A stretch of 64,000 nucleotides of DNA from Gnetum montanum (taxonomy: Eukaryota; Streptophyta; Gnetopsida; Gnetales; Gnetaceae). The notes under the pieces are model-generated. The model made no database searches, was not told the DNA's origin, and saw only the letters and a list, made by a program, of their open reading frames with translations. The stretch is taken from the NCBI GenBank assembly GCA_015680685.1, contig MNCI01004881.1, forward strand, positions 220,826 through 284,825, given 5' to 3'. The position numbers and the translations under genes were made by a program. Positions within the stretch are counted from its first letter, which is position 1; each line of letters opens with the position of its first letter. Shown piece by piece: positions 33,780 to 46,096 of the stretch.

Positions 33780-35250
33780 ATATGTATATATACTTTATAT
33801 TCCAATACATAATGTCTAAGCTTTTCTAGTGCAAACACTATAGCCATTAATTCTTTCTCTGTGGTAGTGTAGTTAAGTTGTGCACTAGCAATACTTCTAC
33901 TTGCACAGTGGAAGTAATAAGGATGCTTCTGGTCATCTAACTATGTAAGTACAACTCCTAAAGCATAGTTGGATGCGTCAGTCATGATATGGAATGGTTT
34001 GGACTAGTCAGGAGCTTGTAGAATGGGTGTTTCTACTAGCTTCTGTTTCAAAGTTTGGAAAGCTAATTCGCATTCCCTGGTCCACTCGAAAGGTATGTCC
34101 TTTTTCGTTAATTCCACCAATGGTTTGGAAACCTTTGAAAAGTTCTCAATAAATCTCCTATAGTAGCTAGTATGTCTAAGGAATGACCAAATATGTTTGA
34201 CAGTTTCTAGTTGATGGGTAATTCCTTGGATAATTTTGATTTTCTCGGGGTCTACCTCTATCCCTGTGTGTGAGATTTTGTGCCCTATTACTATGCCTAC
34301 TTGGACCATCAAATGGCTTTTCTACCAGTTGAGCCTCAAATTGGTTTCTACACATCTTGTTAACACTTGCTCCAACTAGTCCAAGGCTTGATCAAAGTTT
34401 GCTCCATAAGTGGAAAAGTTATCCATAAAGACCTCCATGCCATTCCCTGTTTGCTATTGGAATATGCTTAGAACTAATCATTGAAATGTTGCAGGGGCAT
34501 TGCACAAGCCAAATGACATCTATTTGTATGCGAACATTCCCTAAGGACTGGTGAACATAGTCTTGGCTTGGTCTTCTAGGGCTATTTGTATTTGGTTATA
34601 TCCACTATATCCATCTAGAAAACTATAATAGCGATGCCCTACAATGGTGTCTAAGACTTGGTCAACAAATGGCAATGGAAAGTGATATTTGAATATTTCC
34701 ATATTTAGTAGCCTGAAATCTATGCACATCCTCCATTTTCCTCCCTTTTTAGGCACAATAACTAAGGGGTTAACCCATTTGCTATCAACAATGGGGTATA
34801 TGAACCCAACCTTGAGAAATTGTTCGATTTCTTCCTTAACTACTTACTTCAACTTAGGGTTCAATCACCTCTGTGGTTGTCTTCGAGGATTCATGGAGGG
34901 GTTAGTGTAAATTCTATGTTGGCATATCCTAGGATCTATTCTAGTTAATTCAGGATATCACCAAGTGAAGGCTTTCAACCATTTATTTATTACCTTCAGT
35001 AGTTCTTTCTGTTGAGGAGCAAGCTTAGCGTTGATAATGCCTGATTTTCTGTTTTTAAGGAATGCGTATTCCATACTGGTGGACAATGGTTTTAGCTCGA
35101 GGGGCTCCTACTTAAATTTCTCAGGGATTTCCAACTTCCCCCAATTGATATTTTCAAGGTTAAGACTTGGAAGTTGGCAGTGGACTTGCTCTAATGCGTC
35201 TATGCTATCAATGTAAGCACAAGTCAAACCCTCAGTTGGTTCCATGCATA
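33780..35250 (-). pseudogene. Element R RNase H start and reverse transcriptase
   Basis: Minus-strand reading gives, from right to left, the RT blocks 'KKGGKWRMCIDFRLLN', 'YSFLDGYSGYNQIQI', an FMDNF catalytic segment (34415-34431, second Asp changed to Asn) and the connection 'TSYYRRFIENFSKVSKPLVE'. These are followed by RNase H with 'TEKELMAIVFALEKLRHYVL' near 33860. F2 begins immediately left of 33780. Stops lie between the blocks. Confidence 0.85.
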
Positions 35251-35379
35251 TGAGTGAACTACTTTCTTGATCAGCTGTCAGCCACTGGGTTTCTTCTTGT
35301 CATGTGGCTACTACATATAGGCATCTTTATATGTTGATCACTTGTGCACATTGATTGCATGCAGGCAATGTTAAACTTT

Positions 35380-36100
35380 GCACAACCCATGACCTCTACA
35401 TGCAATTACACCCTGTGTCACAGTATGCGATGCATGGAACTTTCTTCTTCTCAATCTTTCCAAATGTGTTTTTCTTTGATATTTCCAAGGAAAGATCACA
35501 GATTCCTAGGTGTGCATCGACTGTGCTTAGCCATGCTCTTCCCATTATGATTGGGAAGTGCCCCTTATCTTTGTTCATCTAAATCACTAGGAAATCAGCT
35601 AGGTATGACCACCCACAAACAGTGGTAACAATGTCCTCCACTAGTCCCAACGAAATAGTGATGGATTAGTCGGCCAACTCTAGACGAATGTTGCTCTTTT
35701 TCAATGGAGGCAGGTTCCAGGCTTTGTACATTTCTTGAGAAATAAAGTTGACACCGGAACTTGAATCCAAAAGAGGCTTGCATGGTTCATTTCTAGTGAT
35801 TTGTAGGTATATTAGAGGACTTCCAGGGTTAGAGAATTTCCTAGGAAGATGGCTAGCTTTGATCCAATTGGTGATAGCATGACCATATGCGTTGAGTGTG
35901 GTGATTGTGCTAAAGGGGGCTCCAAAGTTTTGATTGATACTGAGGTGTCTAAGGAACTAGCTGCTTGTGATTGCAAGGGCTTGGTTGGACTATTGGTTCT
36001 AAAGAAATGTCTTTTCTTCATGTGGTTGTTGGAACCAATAGTAGGTCGAGAGTTAACAGCCCTTGTGGCATTACATTGTTGTGGCTGGGTAGGGATTTCA
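35380..36100 (-). pseudogene. Element R protease remnant
   Basis: The active-site segment reads KPLLDSSSGVNFIS (near 35750), keeping the catalytic Asp that is lost in F1 and F2. The downstream block 'GHFPIIMGRAWLSTVDAHLG' lies at 35560-35500. Stops separate the halves near 35580 and 35670. Confidence 0.8.
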
Positions 36101-36399
36101 CCTTGCATCATGGGAGCAGGTGGTAGTGGAGCTATTGGTGGAAGAGATGCAGCCAGATGAGAAGGATGATATGCTTGCGGAATATCACCCTAGAAGAGGG
36201 AGTCCCATAATACTTGTGGGCTTGGTAGTGAGGTTGAGGAGTGACGTGTCCAATAGAGTCATGTGGGGAGATTGGCTACTGCACATAATATCCATATGGG
36301 TTAGGTTACTGGTAAGGATACTATTGCCTTGGTGGTGGATTTCCCCATGATTGGAGGTGCTGCCACTATTGATATTGCTCAATCGGTTACACTGGGATA

Positions 36400-38300
36400 A
36401 TATGTTAAGGGTTGGTGGAACTACCTTAGGTTACCTTGAGGATAAGATAACCTTCGAGGTGTTTTCCTTTTGGTTAATTGTGGGTTGAGTGCATACACCC
36501 CAGACTCCTGTAGATGTGAGATTATAGCGCAACATCCCTTAGGATGGTCATATTGACATACCTCACATCCACTATCATTATCTATTTCCGAATCCATAAC
36601 CTCTCAATGATGGAAACTTTGCCCTTACCTTTGCTATGTGCATGTTCAGCCTGTTTCTTTTTTCTTTTCTCACTACCTTGCTCTCTAGACTCCTCTACTA
36701 TTTTAAGAATAGTTTGAAATCTATTGTCTAGGGAATCCCACATTTGTTTTACCTTTTCTAAAACTTCTGATGTCATATTTTGGATAGGCAAAGTTTTCCT
36801 ATTCACCATCTCTTTGAGTGGTGACTCTTCTTCATCCTCATAAAATCTTACTCCCCTCTTCTAAAGGGAAGGATCTCAGTTATACTCTTCTACACTTTCT
36901 CTCTTCCATAGCTCACCTTCTTCTTTAGCAACTTGCTCCAATAGTCTTTGAATTTGATGGGACCTAAGCTCAAATAGTCTTCCTTGGGCATAAGTCCCAA
37001 AGGTTCTTCTCATTTCATGCCTAAGATCATCCACGAGATGGCACAGTTGATCCCTTTGTGAATAATCATGGCCAGGACAATGATGTAACAATGCATAGTA
37101 TCAGCCCATGGTAGCATCCAAGGGTTCATGTCCTTATTTCCAGCCTTGGATTTGCTTTCACAAGTTAGACGCTCAGGAGTATGTTTGGTACTTATCATTA
37201 AATAGTTCTAACATAGTACTCCACCTACGAATGGATTCCAGTTCTAAAGACCAATACCAACTTTCTGCTTCTTTAACTAATGTCTGTGGGAACAACTTAA
37301 GTTTTTTCCATTTGTTCTCTATGTTTTATAAGGCACACACATCATTGAATGCTTGTAAATGATTCCAAGGATTAGCGTTGTATTCCCCTTCAAATCGTGG
37401 GATGTTGTTCATTTCTAATCTCTTGATCCTACTATCTTTTTGATGCCTTGTTAGAATTCTAACAGCCTCAGTTATGTCCAACATACTTTGAGTAGCGAGG
37501 AGGGGTTCATCATGATCATCTTTTCCATGACATCTATGATGCCTATACGTTGTTCCCTACTCTCCCTTCTTCTATGTTGTGACTCTCTAAAGTGCCCTCG
37601 TCCCCTTTCCTAGGTATTTCATCTATGACTTCCACTTTGCCTACCTTTATCCCCATGGTCTTTTTCTTTATGACTACATCATGATATTGAAAGAGAGGGT
37701 GAAGGAGATGATGAAGGTGAAGAAGAAAGAGAACCATCACCATGATAGTGTCTTCTACCTTCTCTTCTGTGGTCTTGGCCCCGATCATGATTGTGATCAG
37801 AATGTCCACCTTTATCATGAATTTGTGTCCTTTTTTTAGATCCTTTGTGCCCATGGGTATCAGAACCTGGGTTATGAATAGTGGAATGAAGGTTCTGATA
37901 CACAACCCCTTGGAAAAAGTCAAGGGGAGGAACATTGTTGTGTGGGCAACTACCTAAGGTAGGTTCACCACCCTCATTTTCACTTAAGACATGTGGGGCA
38001 TCCTGGGATCACTAACCCTTCAAAGACTTATGATGTCTCTCCTATTGCAAGTCCCTTTGATGTTGTGCCTTTGTGAGACAGTATTCTCTTTAGTCATGGT
38101 CTTGCACAATGTATTCTATGTGTAAGTGTGGCATGCTAATTCGTGTGAGAGCATGAAGAAGCATGCTCGAGACTAAACGATCGGGAGGTAGCACTATGTT
38201 ACCTTCTAAGTCTCGCCAACGAAATTGTTCATCTTGATGGAGGATAAAGGTGAATTTTGGTATATACTCATCGAGATGAATATATACCACTTGAACTTGT
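36400..38300 (-). pseudogene. Element R gag remnant
   Basis: The N-terminal block (38290-38090) reads 'HLDEYIPKFTFILHQDE', as in F1. A His/Lys-rich linker (37935-37543), capsid fragments with 'LLHHCPGHDYSQRDQL' (about 37090) and 'YDHPKGCCAII' near 36540 follow. Multiple stops are present. Confidence 0.8.
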
Positions 38301-38508
38301 TGAGGGACTAGTGGATCAACGTTGTCTGTATTATGCCATCGACTATTTCAGACTTAGGCGATGAGGCGCTTTTGTACGAAGAAGGAGACATACTTGTCTA
38401 TTCAGTGTGCAATGTATTCTTGTTTATTATTTTCTTAACCAACCGTAAGGGTTCATTCCAATGATGTGAATGATTTTCTATGTTCTAGTTAGCACAAAAA
38501 TGACTAAG

Positions 38509-38526
38509 TCCCCAGCAATGGTACCA
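38509..38526 (-). other. Element R primer binding site, tRNA-Asp, degraded
   Basis: The reverse strand reads TGGTACCATTGCTGGGGA next to the 5' LTR; 14 of 18 bases agree with the tRNA-Asp site. Confidence 0.75.
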
Positions 38527-38527
38527 A

Positions 38528-39471
38528 TGATGAGCGGCGAGGTACCCCTACGCTCAACCATATGAATACAAGCATTTCACACACGATCCGATTGAATTAT
38601 AAGGACTAAATGCTTATGTGCCCTTGTGGGACAAGGACAAGTTGGTTGATTGTTGTCTTGCCAAGCTTACCTGTATGTCACAATTGTATGGTTAAGTAAG
38701 CTTGAGGCATATGATTTTTATAGCTTTTATGTTTTTATGTTCTGCGCTAGTAGGGAAGGAGAGAGAGATAACTAAGTGACTAAATTAACTTAACTCTTGA
38801 TTAACTAGGTTTTAACTAATCCTAATATCACCATCCATTCCCACTTTCCATACACATCTTGAACTAGTGCAACACTGCTGGGATTACCAAACGCTAATCG
38901 TTACTAGGTTACCAAGCGTTACATGCATGCTCGAAGTGGTCGTGCTTGTGTAATTTAACAATTTGCTTAATTTATCAAAATGAATTGTTGTGCTAATAAT
39001 AGAAATGTAAAGTGAATAAAATAAAATAAATGCATAAGAAAATAAAATAAAAGAAATGTGTAAGAAAACAAATCTCAAGTGCTGCAACCCCCCCTCAAAG
39101 AGCTCATCTTTATTGTCGTACACAAGGTGTGCTCAAGTACACAATGCTCAAATAAAGATCCATCCACACTTAGATCTCCTACTGTGGGCACTTGGAAAAT
39201 ATTCTAACTTTCAAACAGACTACAAGATTTTCTCTACTTGACTACTAAAAGACTTCCTTTCCAATTGTGTGCCTGGGAACTGTATTTATAGGCTTGGGAG
39301 CAACTACTCTAATAATAGAGTAACCACTCTAATAATTAGAATAAACTGCTAAAGTAACTACTCTAATAATTAGAATAAACCACTAGATTAACTGTTATAA
39401 TAATTAGAATAAACTGCTAGATTAATTGATCTAATAATTAGAATAAACTGCTAGAGTAACCGCTCTCATCA
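38528..39471 (-). repeat. Element R 5' LTR (944 bp)
   Basis: It is collinear with the LTR at 12421-13314, with about one difference per ten bases by eye. It contains the AT-rich (AAAAT)n segment near 39020-39060 and a five-unit version of the palindromic array at 39304-39462. Confidence 0.9.
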
Positions 39472-41600
39472 ATGGGTAACAAAGTCATCCAATTGGTTTG
39501 ATAAAATTAGATGAAAGATTGCATATACTCTTCTAAAATTCAATTCACTCATTCTATTTGACCATCAATTTGAGGATGATATCCAAAAGAAATATGCAAC
39601 TTTATGTCCATCATCTTGAACAACTTTTACCAAAAATATCTAATGAAATGAAAGTCTCAATTAGACACAATGCTAGTTGGAAACCCAAAGTATTGAACAA
39701 CATGATCAAAGAATAAGGATGTGGCATTCTTAGTTGTGCAAGATGTTGGACACTAAATGAAAATGACATACTTAGAAAACTTATCCACAATTATAAGGGT
39801 GTTGGAAAATCCTTGTACTATGGGGAGCTTGATAATAAAATTCATGGAATCAATTACTCATGGAAGCTTTGGAATTTCCAAGAGGTAGAGTAAGCCCCAT
39901 TGTTTCTCATCGAAACTATTATCCTGCTAGCATATTACACACCTACACACAAAGTTGGGCACATCAACTTTGAAATTTGACAAATAGAAATTACACTCCA
40001 CTATTGTATAGTCCTTTTATGCCTTAAATGACTTGCACAAAGGGTGCTATGGCATTCGTTGATGATTTGAGAATGCAAGGCATTCCAATTTGAAACATAA
40101 ATTCTTATTTATTTAAACACAAGAAAGTCATCAAATTCATTGAAATTCAAATTATCACCATCTTGGACCACCTTCAAGAACTCCTAACCATGTTGGTCAT
40201 GATGCAATTCATCTCACATTCTTTCTTTGATTTCATGATCAACCATCATCCCAAAGCGATTGAGTTGACCCATAAGCTATTGAGTTGACCCATAACCTTC
40301 ATTAAACATACTTGTTCATGACAACTCAATGCATCAACCATTACATTCTCTTTACTTAGTCAACACACAAATTGAAGATTGAACTCTTAGAGAAAACTCA
40401 ACCATTTAGCTTGCTTCAACTTTAACTTGGATTGTGTGGGCAAGTAGCTTACTACAATATTTTCAATTTTTACAATCATAGGACCATCCAAAAGGTGGTG
40501 TCACCATGTGTGAAGGTAGTGCACAATGGTAAATGTATCCTTTTCATCCATTAGCCATAACTATTTTGTCAAATTCAGCTTCTTTGATTCATACCCTACA
40601 AGGTAATTCTCTTCCAAGATACACCTTCAATCATTCCATACAAAGCATTAGTATGGACTTCAAATGATTTATAAAAGTTAAGAAGGGCCAAAATAGCTTA
40701 AATTGTGATAGTCATCTTGTTCATATCAAAAGCTTCCTAACAGTTGTCATCCTACTTCTAAGGGATGTCCTTCTTTTGCAAATTGGTCAAGGTGGTAGTG
40801 AAACTCGAGAATCCCCAAACAAACTTTTGATAATAATTAGTTAACCCAAAATATTGGTATAGCTCATGTACATCTTTTGAAATAGGCCAAGTGGCAATGA
40901 CCTTAACCTTCTTTGGGTCTTGTTTCACCATACTTCCAGTAATGATGTAGCCAAGGAATTTCAATACTACTTTCCAAAATTTAAATTTCTTTCATTTGAA
41001 ATACAATTCATTCTCTCATAATTTGACGAACATCATCTCTAAGTGGTGAAGATGCTCTTCCATGAATTGGAAGTACATAAGAATTTCATTAACATTTACC
41101 ACCATAAACTTGTCAATATATGGATGAAACACCTCATTTATAAGTGTGAAAATAAAGTTGGAGAATTACACAACTGAGAAGGCATGATTTTCTACTTTTA
41201 GGAGTCATATCAAGTAACACATATCATTTTCTCTTCATCCCCTCTTGATATGCATACTTGATAATAACCTTGACAAAGGTCAAGTTGAGAAAAAACTTTA
41301 TCCTTCATGAACTAATCGAACACTTCAGACACCAAAGGTATCAAATACTTATTTTTTATAGAGAATTTTTTTAGTAGTTTATGATCATAGTACAATCTTA
41401 GTATCCCATAGTTTCTCTTTCTAAGTAATACTAGAGCTCCATATGGAGATTTTAAGGGTCTAATATAATTATTTTTAAAAATACTCATGAGTTGCTTATT
41501 TAGTTCACCCAACTCACGAGCAATCAATCTATATGGATGTTTCTTAGGAGATGCACTTCCTAGAAATAGCTCAATTTTGTAATCCATAACATGTCATTTT
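39472..41600 (-). pseudogene. Element G integrase core, RNase H and reverse transcriptase
   Basis: RT blocks on the minus strand are 'KSPYGALVLLRKRNYGILRL' (41587-41312, with the DFR-like segment decayed) and 'MKFLGYIITGSMV' (40964), followed by 'YYQKFVWGFSS'. The stretch 40700-39480 covers the RNase H and integrase positions in heavily decayed form, ending 'NWMTLLP' at the R insertion. The element is distinct from R, F1 and F2. Confidence 0.75.
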
Positions 41601-43420
41601 AGTAACTCTTTTGGTAACTCCACATGCATCATATCCTTATATCTCTAAAGAAATTCTTAAATTCAAACATCCACCTCATGAGAATCATCTACCTTTCTCA
41701 AGACTAGTAAGTACATTTGCTAGGTTGAATCCTAGGTTATCTTTTTCATCACCATCAAGGACATAATCTAGAGGTCATGAAGTGTGCTAATGATACCTAG
41801 TGAAGAGGTTTTCACCATCCAAGGTAATTCCTCATGCAAAAGATATAAGACATCTAGATAGAATGTCACTAACACCTCTACCTTCTTCAAGAGTTTATGT
41901 TCAATAATAACTTAGATGAAGTTAATCTTTAGGATTGAAAAATCTAACTTTCCACTACACTATCTAACCTTTACATTGACTTCCTTCACCATCCTAGTGC
42001 ATCAAATTAGATGGGATTTAGCTAACTTATAGGATGTTGAGATTAGCTCTACTTACAAATTAAGGGTGTGAGAAATTTTTAGTGCTAGAAAATTATGATT
42101 AACACTTATGTTAACTAAGGTATCCACATTGTTTAAGGAAAATTACACCAAGATCATGTGGATTAAATGCAAGTTGGTTCCTTGCTTCAAATGCTCTTCT
42201 TAAATATTCTATTATATTGCTATCAAGCTCTGAGAGATATACTCCATTACACCCAAGGTTTTAATTTTTTCTCCATCTTCATTGACATTAATTACCCATT
42301 AAAAAACTTGAGATTAATACTGAAGAGTTTTTAATCCTTAATTACCATTTGATCCCCTTCTAGCTAGTCATTAGTTAAAGTTTTAAGGACATCGATTCGA
42401 GTTTTGAGGACAATCTCACGCAACATGATTTCCTAAGCAAATGAAGCATCTTATGCCTAAACTCTTTGGAGGATTATTCAAGAAACCTCTAAAGCATAAT
42501 TTCTTATTTCCAAACTTGTTTTAATCTTCAGAAGCCTAACAATTCCCATTACCCTCATAAGAGTCTCAAGAACTAGGGGAAATAATAGAGCATAAACCCT
42601 GAAAGCTGCTACTGAAATTCTTTCCACTAAAATAACCAAATACATCACTATAGTTTTTGCCATTTTGGGGTAATTTTACCTCATTCTTTTCCTATGTTGG
42701 GATTTCATGTCAACCACTAAACTAGTAGCTAACTTAATTGCTTCCTTATATTTCTTGATCTTATGAGTTCTGATCTCTTGCTAGGCCTAAGGTTTAAGGC
42801 CACTAAAAAGAGTTGAAACTTGGAATCTTCATTAATAACAAGTATCTACAATACCACTTCTTGGTACTTCTTGAGGTAATCCTCAAACATCTACTTTGCT
42901 AGATCTCTTTTAATTTTGTTTAAGCTTTGTCAACAAAATTTCTTAGACAAAAGTTTTCAATGAGGGCCTCCTTGAGATCCTTCCACATTTCAATCTTTCT
43001 CCAAGATATTCCAAATTTCATTTTCTAGATAATGCTAAGCTACCAAATTTATGCCTCTCTCCCTAGAAATTAGATAGTGATTCTAACTTGGGTTACCTCA
43101 AGGTACGTGTGCATTTTTAAGAACCTCTTCAATTTGTAGAGAAAGACATCAACGAGTTTGTGATCATGATCAATCTTGCAAAATTTTGGATCTTTGGCAT
43201 AATTTTGATGTAGACCATCCTATTTTGGACACAAGTGCCTTTGTCTAGATAACAAGTTGATTTTTCAAATTCTCATTCTCTACTTTTAGGTTCATCACTT
43301 TAGTTAGGAGGTCTTTCATGGAGACTAATATGTCATCAATAACATCCCCAATTTGCTCCACGTAGTTCCAAATCACAAATTTTTAGACCATATAATGCTT
43401 TTGTTTTATGCCTAAACTTA
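41601..43420 (-). pseudogene. Element G protease and gag region, decayed
   Basis: A gag-like reading with 'MWKDLKEALIENFCLRNFVD' is visible near 43000-42900 on the minus strand. A protease position is expected at about 42100-41700, but its active site is not convincing. Stops are very frequent. Confidence 0.5.
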
Positions 43421-43819
43421 GCTCTTGTAGGTAGGAAACATTTTTTGGGTCCATAAGTTCTTGAACCATCCTCATTGACTAAACAATAGGAAAGCTACAT
43501 AGGATCACATAATTGCCCTCCAATAGCTAGCTCCATAGCTCCTAGATATTATTGAAAGAAAGATTCATTAATATTCCTTTCATCATGCATTTCCACATCT
43601 TGATTCCCATGCACACTTTCATCTTCATACATCTCATTTTCCAAATTATCATTTCCAACTGGTCATGTGTGAGAATTAGGACCAGGAAGAACAATGTCAA
43701 AGTTATAATTCTTTTTACTCTTTTTTGTCATTGTGGTAATCATCCTAAGTCATAAACCAAAGACATAAACCATGGGAAATGAACCTTAATCCAAAACCTA
43801 GGCTTTGATATTGAGTATT

Positions 43820-44450
43820 ACAGTGCTACCTTTGAAAGTACCATACATCACCACCCTTAAGTCCCAAATTAGCAAGGTAAGGAAGACAAACTTAAGATGG
43901 ACTATGTCTTAAAGTTCATAGCACTTGCAAGCACAACATAAGTGTACACATATACATTGATCCATATGTTAGACATGTATCACATACACCTTCAATAAAC
44001 ATATAAGTGATAGGACTAATGAGAGATATGTGTGTATAACAATATAAAGTACTCACATGTACATACATACATCATTTTCCTTAAAAAGAATTATGACACA
44101 TTCTTACTCTAACATATCTAGGCCTAAGTCCTTACTCTGTAGAGAAAGGAAAATGCCTAAGCCAAAGAGGTCAAAGCCTTTCCAACAAGCCTAAATATCC
44201 TTGTGATGCAATTCATAAGAACTTAGGGTAATGTAGTTTTTTTGGATAATGATTAAGATACCATAGAACCTATAAGGATCTCCACACATTTTTAGCCCCT
44301 TTTCCAAATTAAAAAAAAAACCTTCAAAGCACCAATAAGGCATGCTTTATTATAAACTATAACTTTTAACAACAACATTAAGCCAAAAAGGACAAGATAA
44401 GATCTTAAGCATTTAGCTCTTAGCCAAAAATATTCTATGATAGTTGTTGA
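43820..44450 (-). repeat. Element G 5' LTR
   Basis: It is homologous to 10625-11120. The inner end is set by the primer-site-like ATATCAAAGCC (reverse strand) at about 43800-43815. The outer end is approximate. Confidence 0.65.
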
Positions 44451-44656
44451 CATGATATAAATATATGTTCAAGACTATGATATCAGGTAGATAACCCACT
44501 ATCAAATCTTTTACTTATCTTAACTGTAAGCCCATCATAGATAGAATAAATACATCAAGATAACACCACCATAAGTTTTTTAAAAGAAAAACTTAGTAGA
44601 ATCATTATCAAATCCTTTGCCTACCTTAATGGATAGTTGTGGGAATCAAAATAATA

Positions 44657-44815
44657 AGGTGTTAAGCCTAGTGGTTAGACTCTTGATTTGAAAGCTTCAA
44701 GTCATAGGTTTAATTTTGGTAAGAAAATTTGAGTTATAAAGTTATAATTGAACTATATTACAATTTTTTTGGGGTTCCAACACCCCCAACTATATGCATC
44801 CCACCACCTCCCTTG
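44657..44815 (+). repeat. SINE-like repeat, copy 3
   Basis: A-box-like TAAGCCTAGTGGTT at 44663-44676 and B-box-like GGTTTAATTTT at 44707-44717 are followed by GAGTTATAAAGTTATAATT and a C-rich 'CAACACCCCCAACTATATGC' tail. Confidence 0.55.
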
Positions 44816-44833
44816 CAACTATATACATCCCTT

Positions 44834-45005
44834 AATGAGGTGTCAACCTAGTGGTAAGACTCTTGATTTGAAAGCTCCAAGTCATGGGTTTGATTCTAGT
44901 AGGCAATGTTGAGCTATAAAGTTCTAATTCGACTATATATCCTAAGGTGTACCTATATTTAAATTATTGTAGGATTCCAATACACATTCGACTATATGCA
45001 TCCCT
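44834..45005 (+). repeat. SINE-like repeat, copy 4
   Basis: This is the best complete copy. The A-box region CAACCTAGTGGTAAG lies near 44844-44858 and the B-box-like GGTTTGATTCT at 44887-44897. The body has GAGCTATAAAGTTCTAATTC, and the tail 'CGACTATATGCATCCC' resembles that of copy 3. Confidence 0.6.
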
Positions 45006-45009
45006 TAGA

Positions 45010-45085
45010 CATATAGCCAACATGAAACTTTCATAGAACTTTATACCTTAGTGCTACCAACTAAAATTGAACCCATAACTTGGGT
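45010..45085 (-). repeat. SINE-like repeat, inverted copy 5
   Basis: The reverse strand reads the B-box-like GGTTCAATTTT (45063-45073), then 'GGTATAAAGTTCTA'. Only the B-box side and proximal body remain. Confidence 0.45.
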
Positions 45086-46096
45086 CTATTACCGACATTA
45101 ATGGTCAACCTATCATAGATAGGATAAAAGAGCCAAAATTATAGCATGATATTTTGTAAATTTTTGGTAGCTTGCTTAATGAAATTTCACTAGCATCATT
45201 TCCATAGTAAAGTTTAGTATAATACTTTGAAGTTTTTGTCCACTATTATAATTTTTTCTTGAAACTATATTTATAATTTTATTACACCATTGAAAAATGT
45301 AATAATTGCCATAGTGGTTCACAAAATTTTCCCCTCTTTCATGTTTCTTTAAAAGTTTAGTAAAAAGTTTGCATGTTGTAACAAATAAATAAAAACAACA
45401 ACAAAAAAATTATAGGATTGTTATGGTAGACTACAAAATATTTTTAAAAATTATATTAATAAAAAATAACAATATATCCATAAGTCATATCTTCATTCAT
45501 GACCAAACACAAAATATTGTCTATAATAGCATCCAAACACTATAATCATTGAGATGGAAAAAAAGCATAATTTGAAAAAATTTTTATTATTATAATTTGT
45601 AAAAATTTTCCTTATCCATATTACTTCAAAAGGTTGTTGAAATCATTTCTATTAATTGTCATATTTTTCCAATATATATAGTCCAATTAGAACTTTATAA
45701 CTCAACATTATCCACTAGAACCCATAATTGAGAGTAAATTATTGTAAGTTACAAAACTTTTTCTCATTTATGTAACTTAAAAAATATAGAAATTAAAGGA
45801 AGACTTAGGGAATGCTTGGTTTTTTGATTCTCCAAGCGCTAGATTGATAAATTCCACCCATTATATTAAGAGAATTATTTATTTTCACTTAATTTCATGA
45901 AGGTTTACCTAGATTAATCTTCATATTCATGTTAGGTTCACCATTTTTTTTAGATTCTATTCAGATTTTTCCAATCAAGGTGTAATATGTTGAGATCCAT
46001 ACATTTGTAAACTCACCATCTCCATCATTTTAATGTCTTCAAAATCATCTAATCAAATAGGCCCTTAGAATGGCTTCTATTCTAGATAAATTATAA
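45086..46096. other. AT-rich intergenic DNA
   Basis: Apart from the inverted SINE-like copy at 45660-45740, I find no gene or repeat with support. Base composition is strongly AT-rich. Confidence 0.5.
45660..45740 (-). repeat. SINE-like repeat, inverted copy 6
   Basis: The reverse strand reads 'TTATGGGTTCTAGTGGATAA', then 'GAGTTATAAAGTTCTAATT' and 'GGACTATATATATTGG', matching the body of copies 3 and 4. The A-box half is lost. Confidence 0.5.

Larger units (their letters stand above)
12421..39471 (-). mobile_element. Element R: Athila/Tat-related Ty3/gypsy retrotransposon, itself carrying F1 and F2
   Basis: R is bounded by LTRs at 12421-13314 (3') and 38528-39471 (5'), both with TGATGAG...CATCA ends. 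It has a tRNA-Asp primer site at 38509-38526 and a purine-run tract at 13315-13324 (reverse complement ATGGGGGTA). Its minus-strand coding order is gag (38300-36400), protease (36100-35400), RT (35200-34320), RNase H (34310-33780 and 27050-26690) and integrase (26690-25560), followed by a non-coding module. Without the two insertions it is about 10 kb, close to F1. All frames are broken. The lineage call rests on primer site and gag/pol resemblance and is moderate. Confidence 0.88.
10625..44450 (-). mobile_element. Element G: outermost Ty3/gypsy retrotransposon, split by nested insertions
   Basis: LTR-like sequences at about 10625-11120 and 43820-44450 are homologous and flank one minus-strand gag-pol region. 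That region occupies 43400-39472 and resumes at 12420-11300. The integrase reading on the right ends in 'WMTLLP' and resumes on the left in 'YNIQKPFATRFPLVELALGRQP', so the interruption is precisely element R. The sequence at the 5' LTR junction near 43800 (reverse strand, ATATCAAAGCC) resembles a decayed tRNA-iMet primer site, the usual one for plant chromovirus-type gypsy elements. The coding region has many stops. It is the oldest layer of the nest. Confidence 0.8.
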
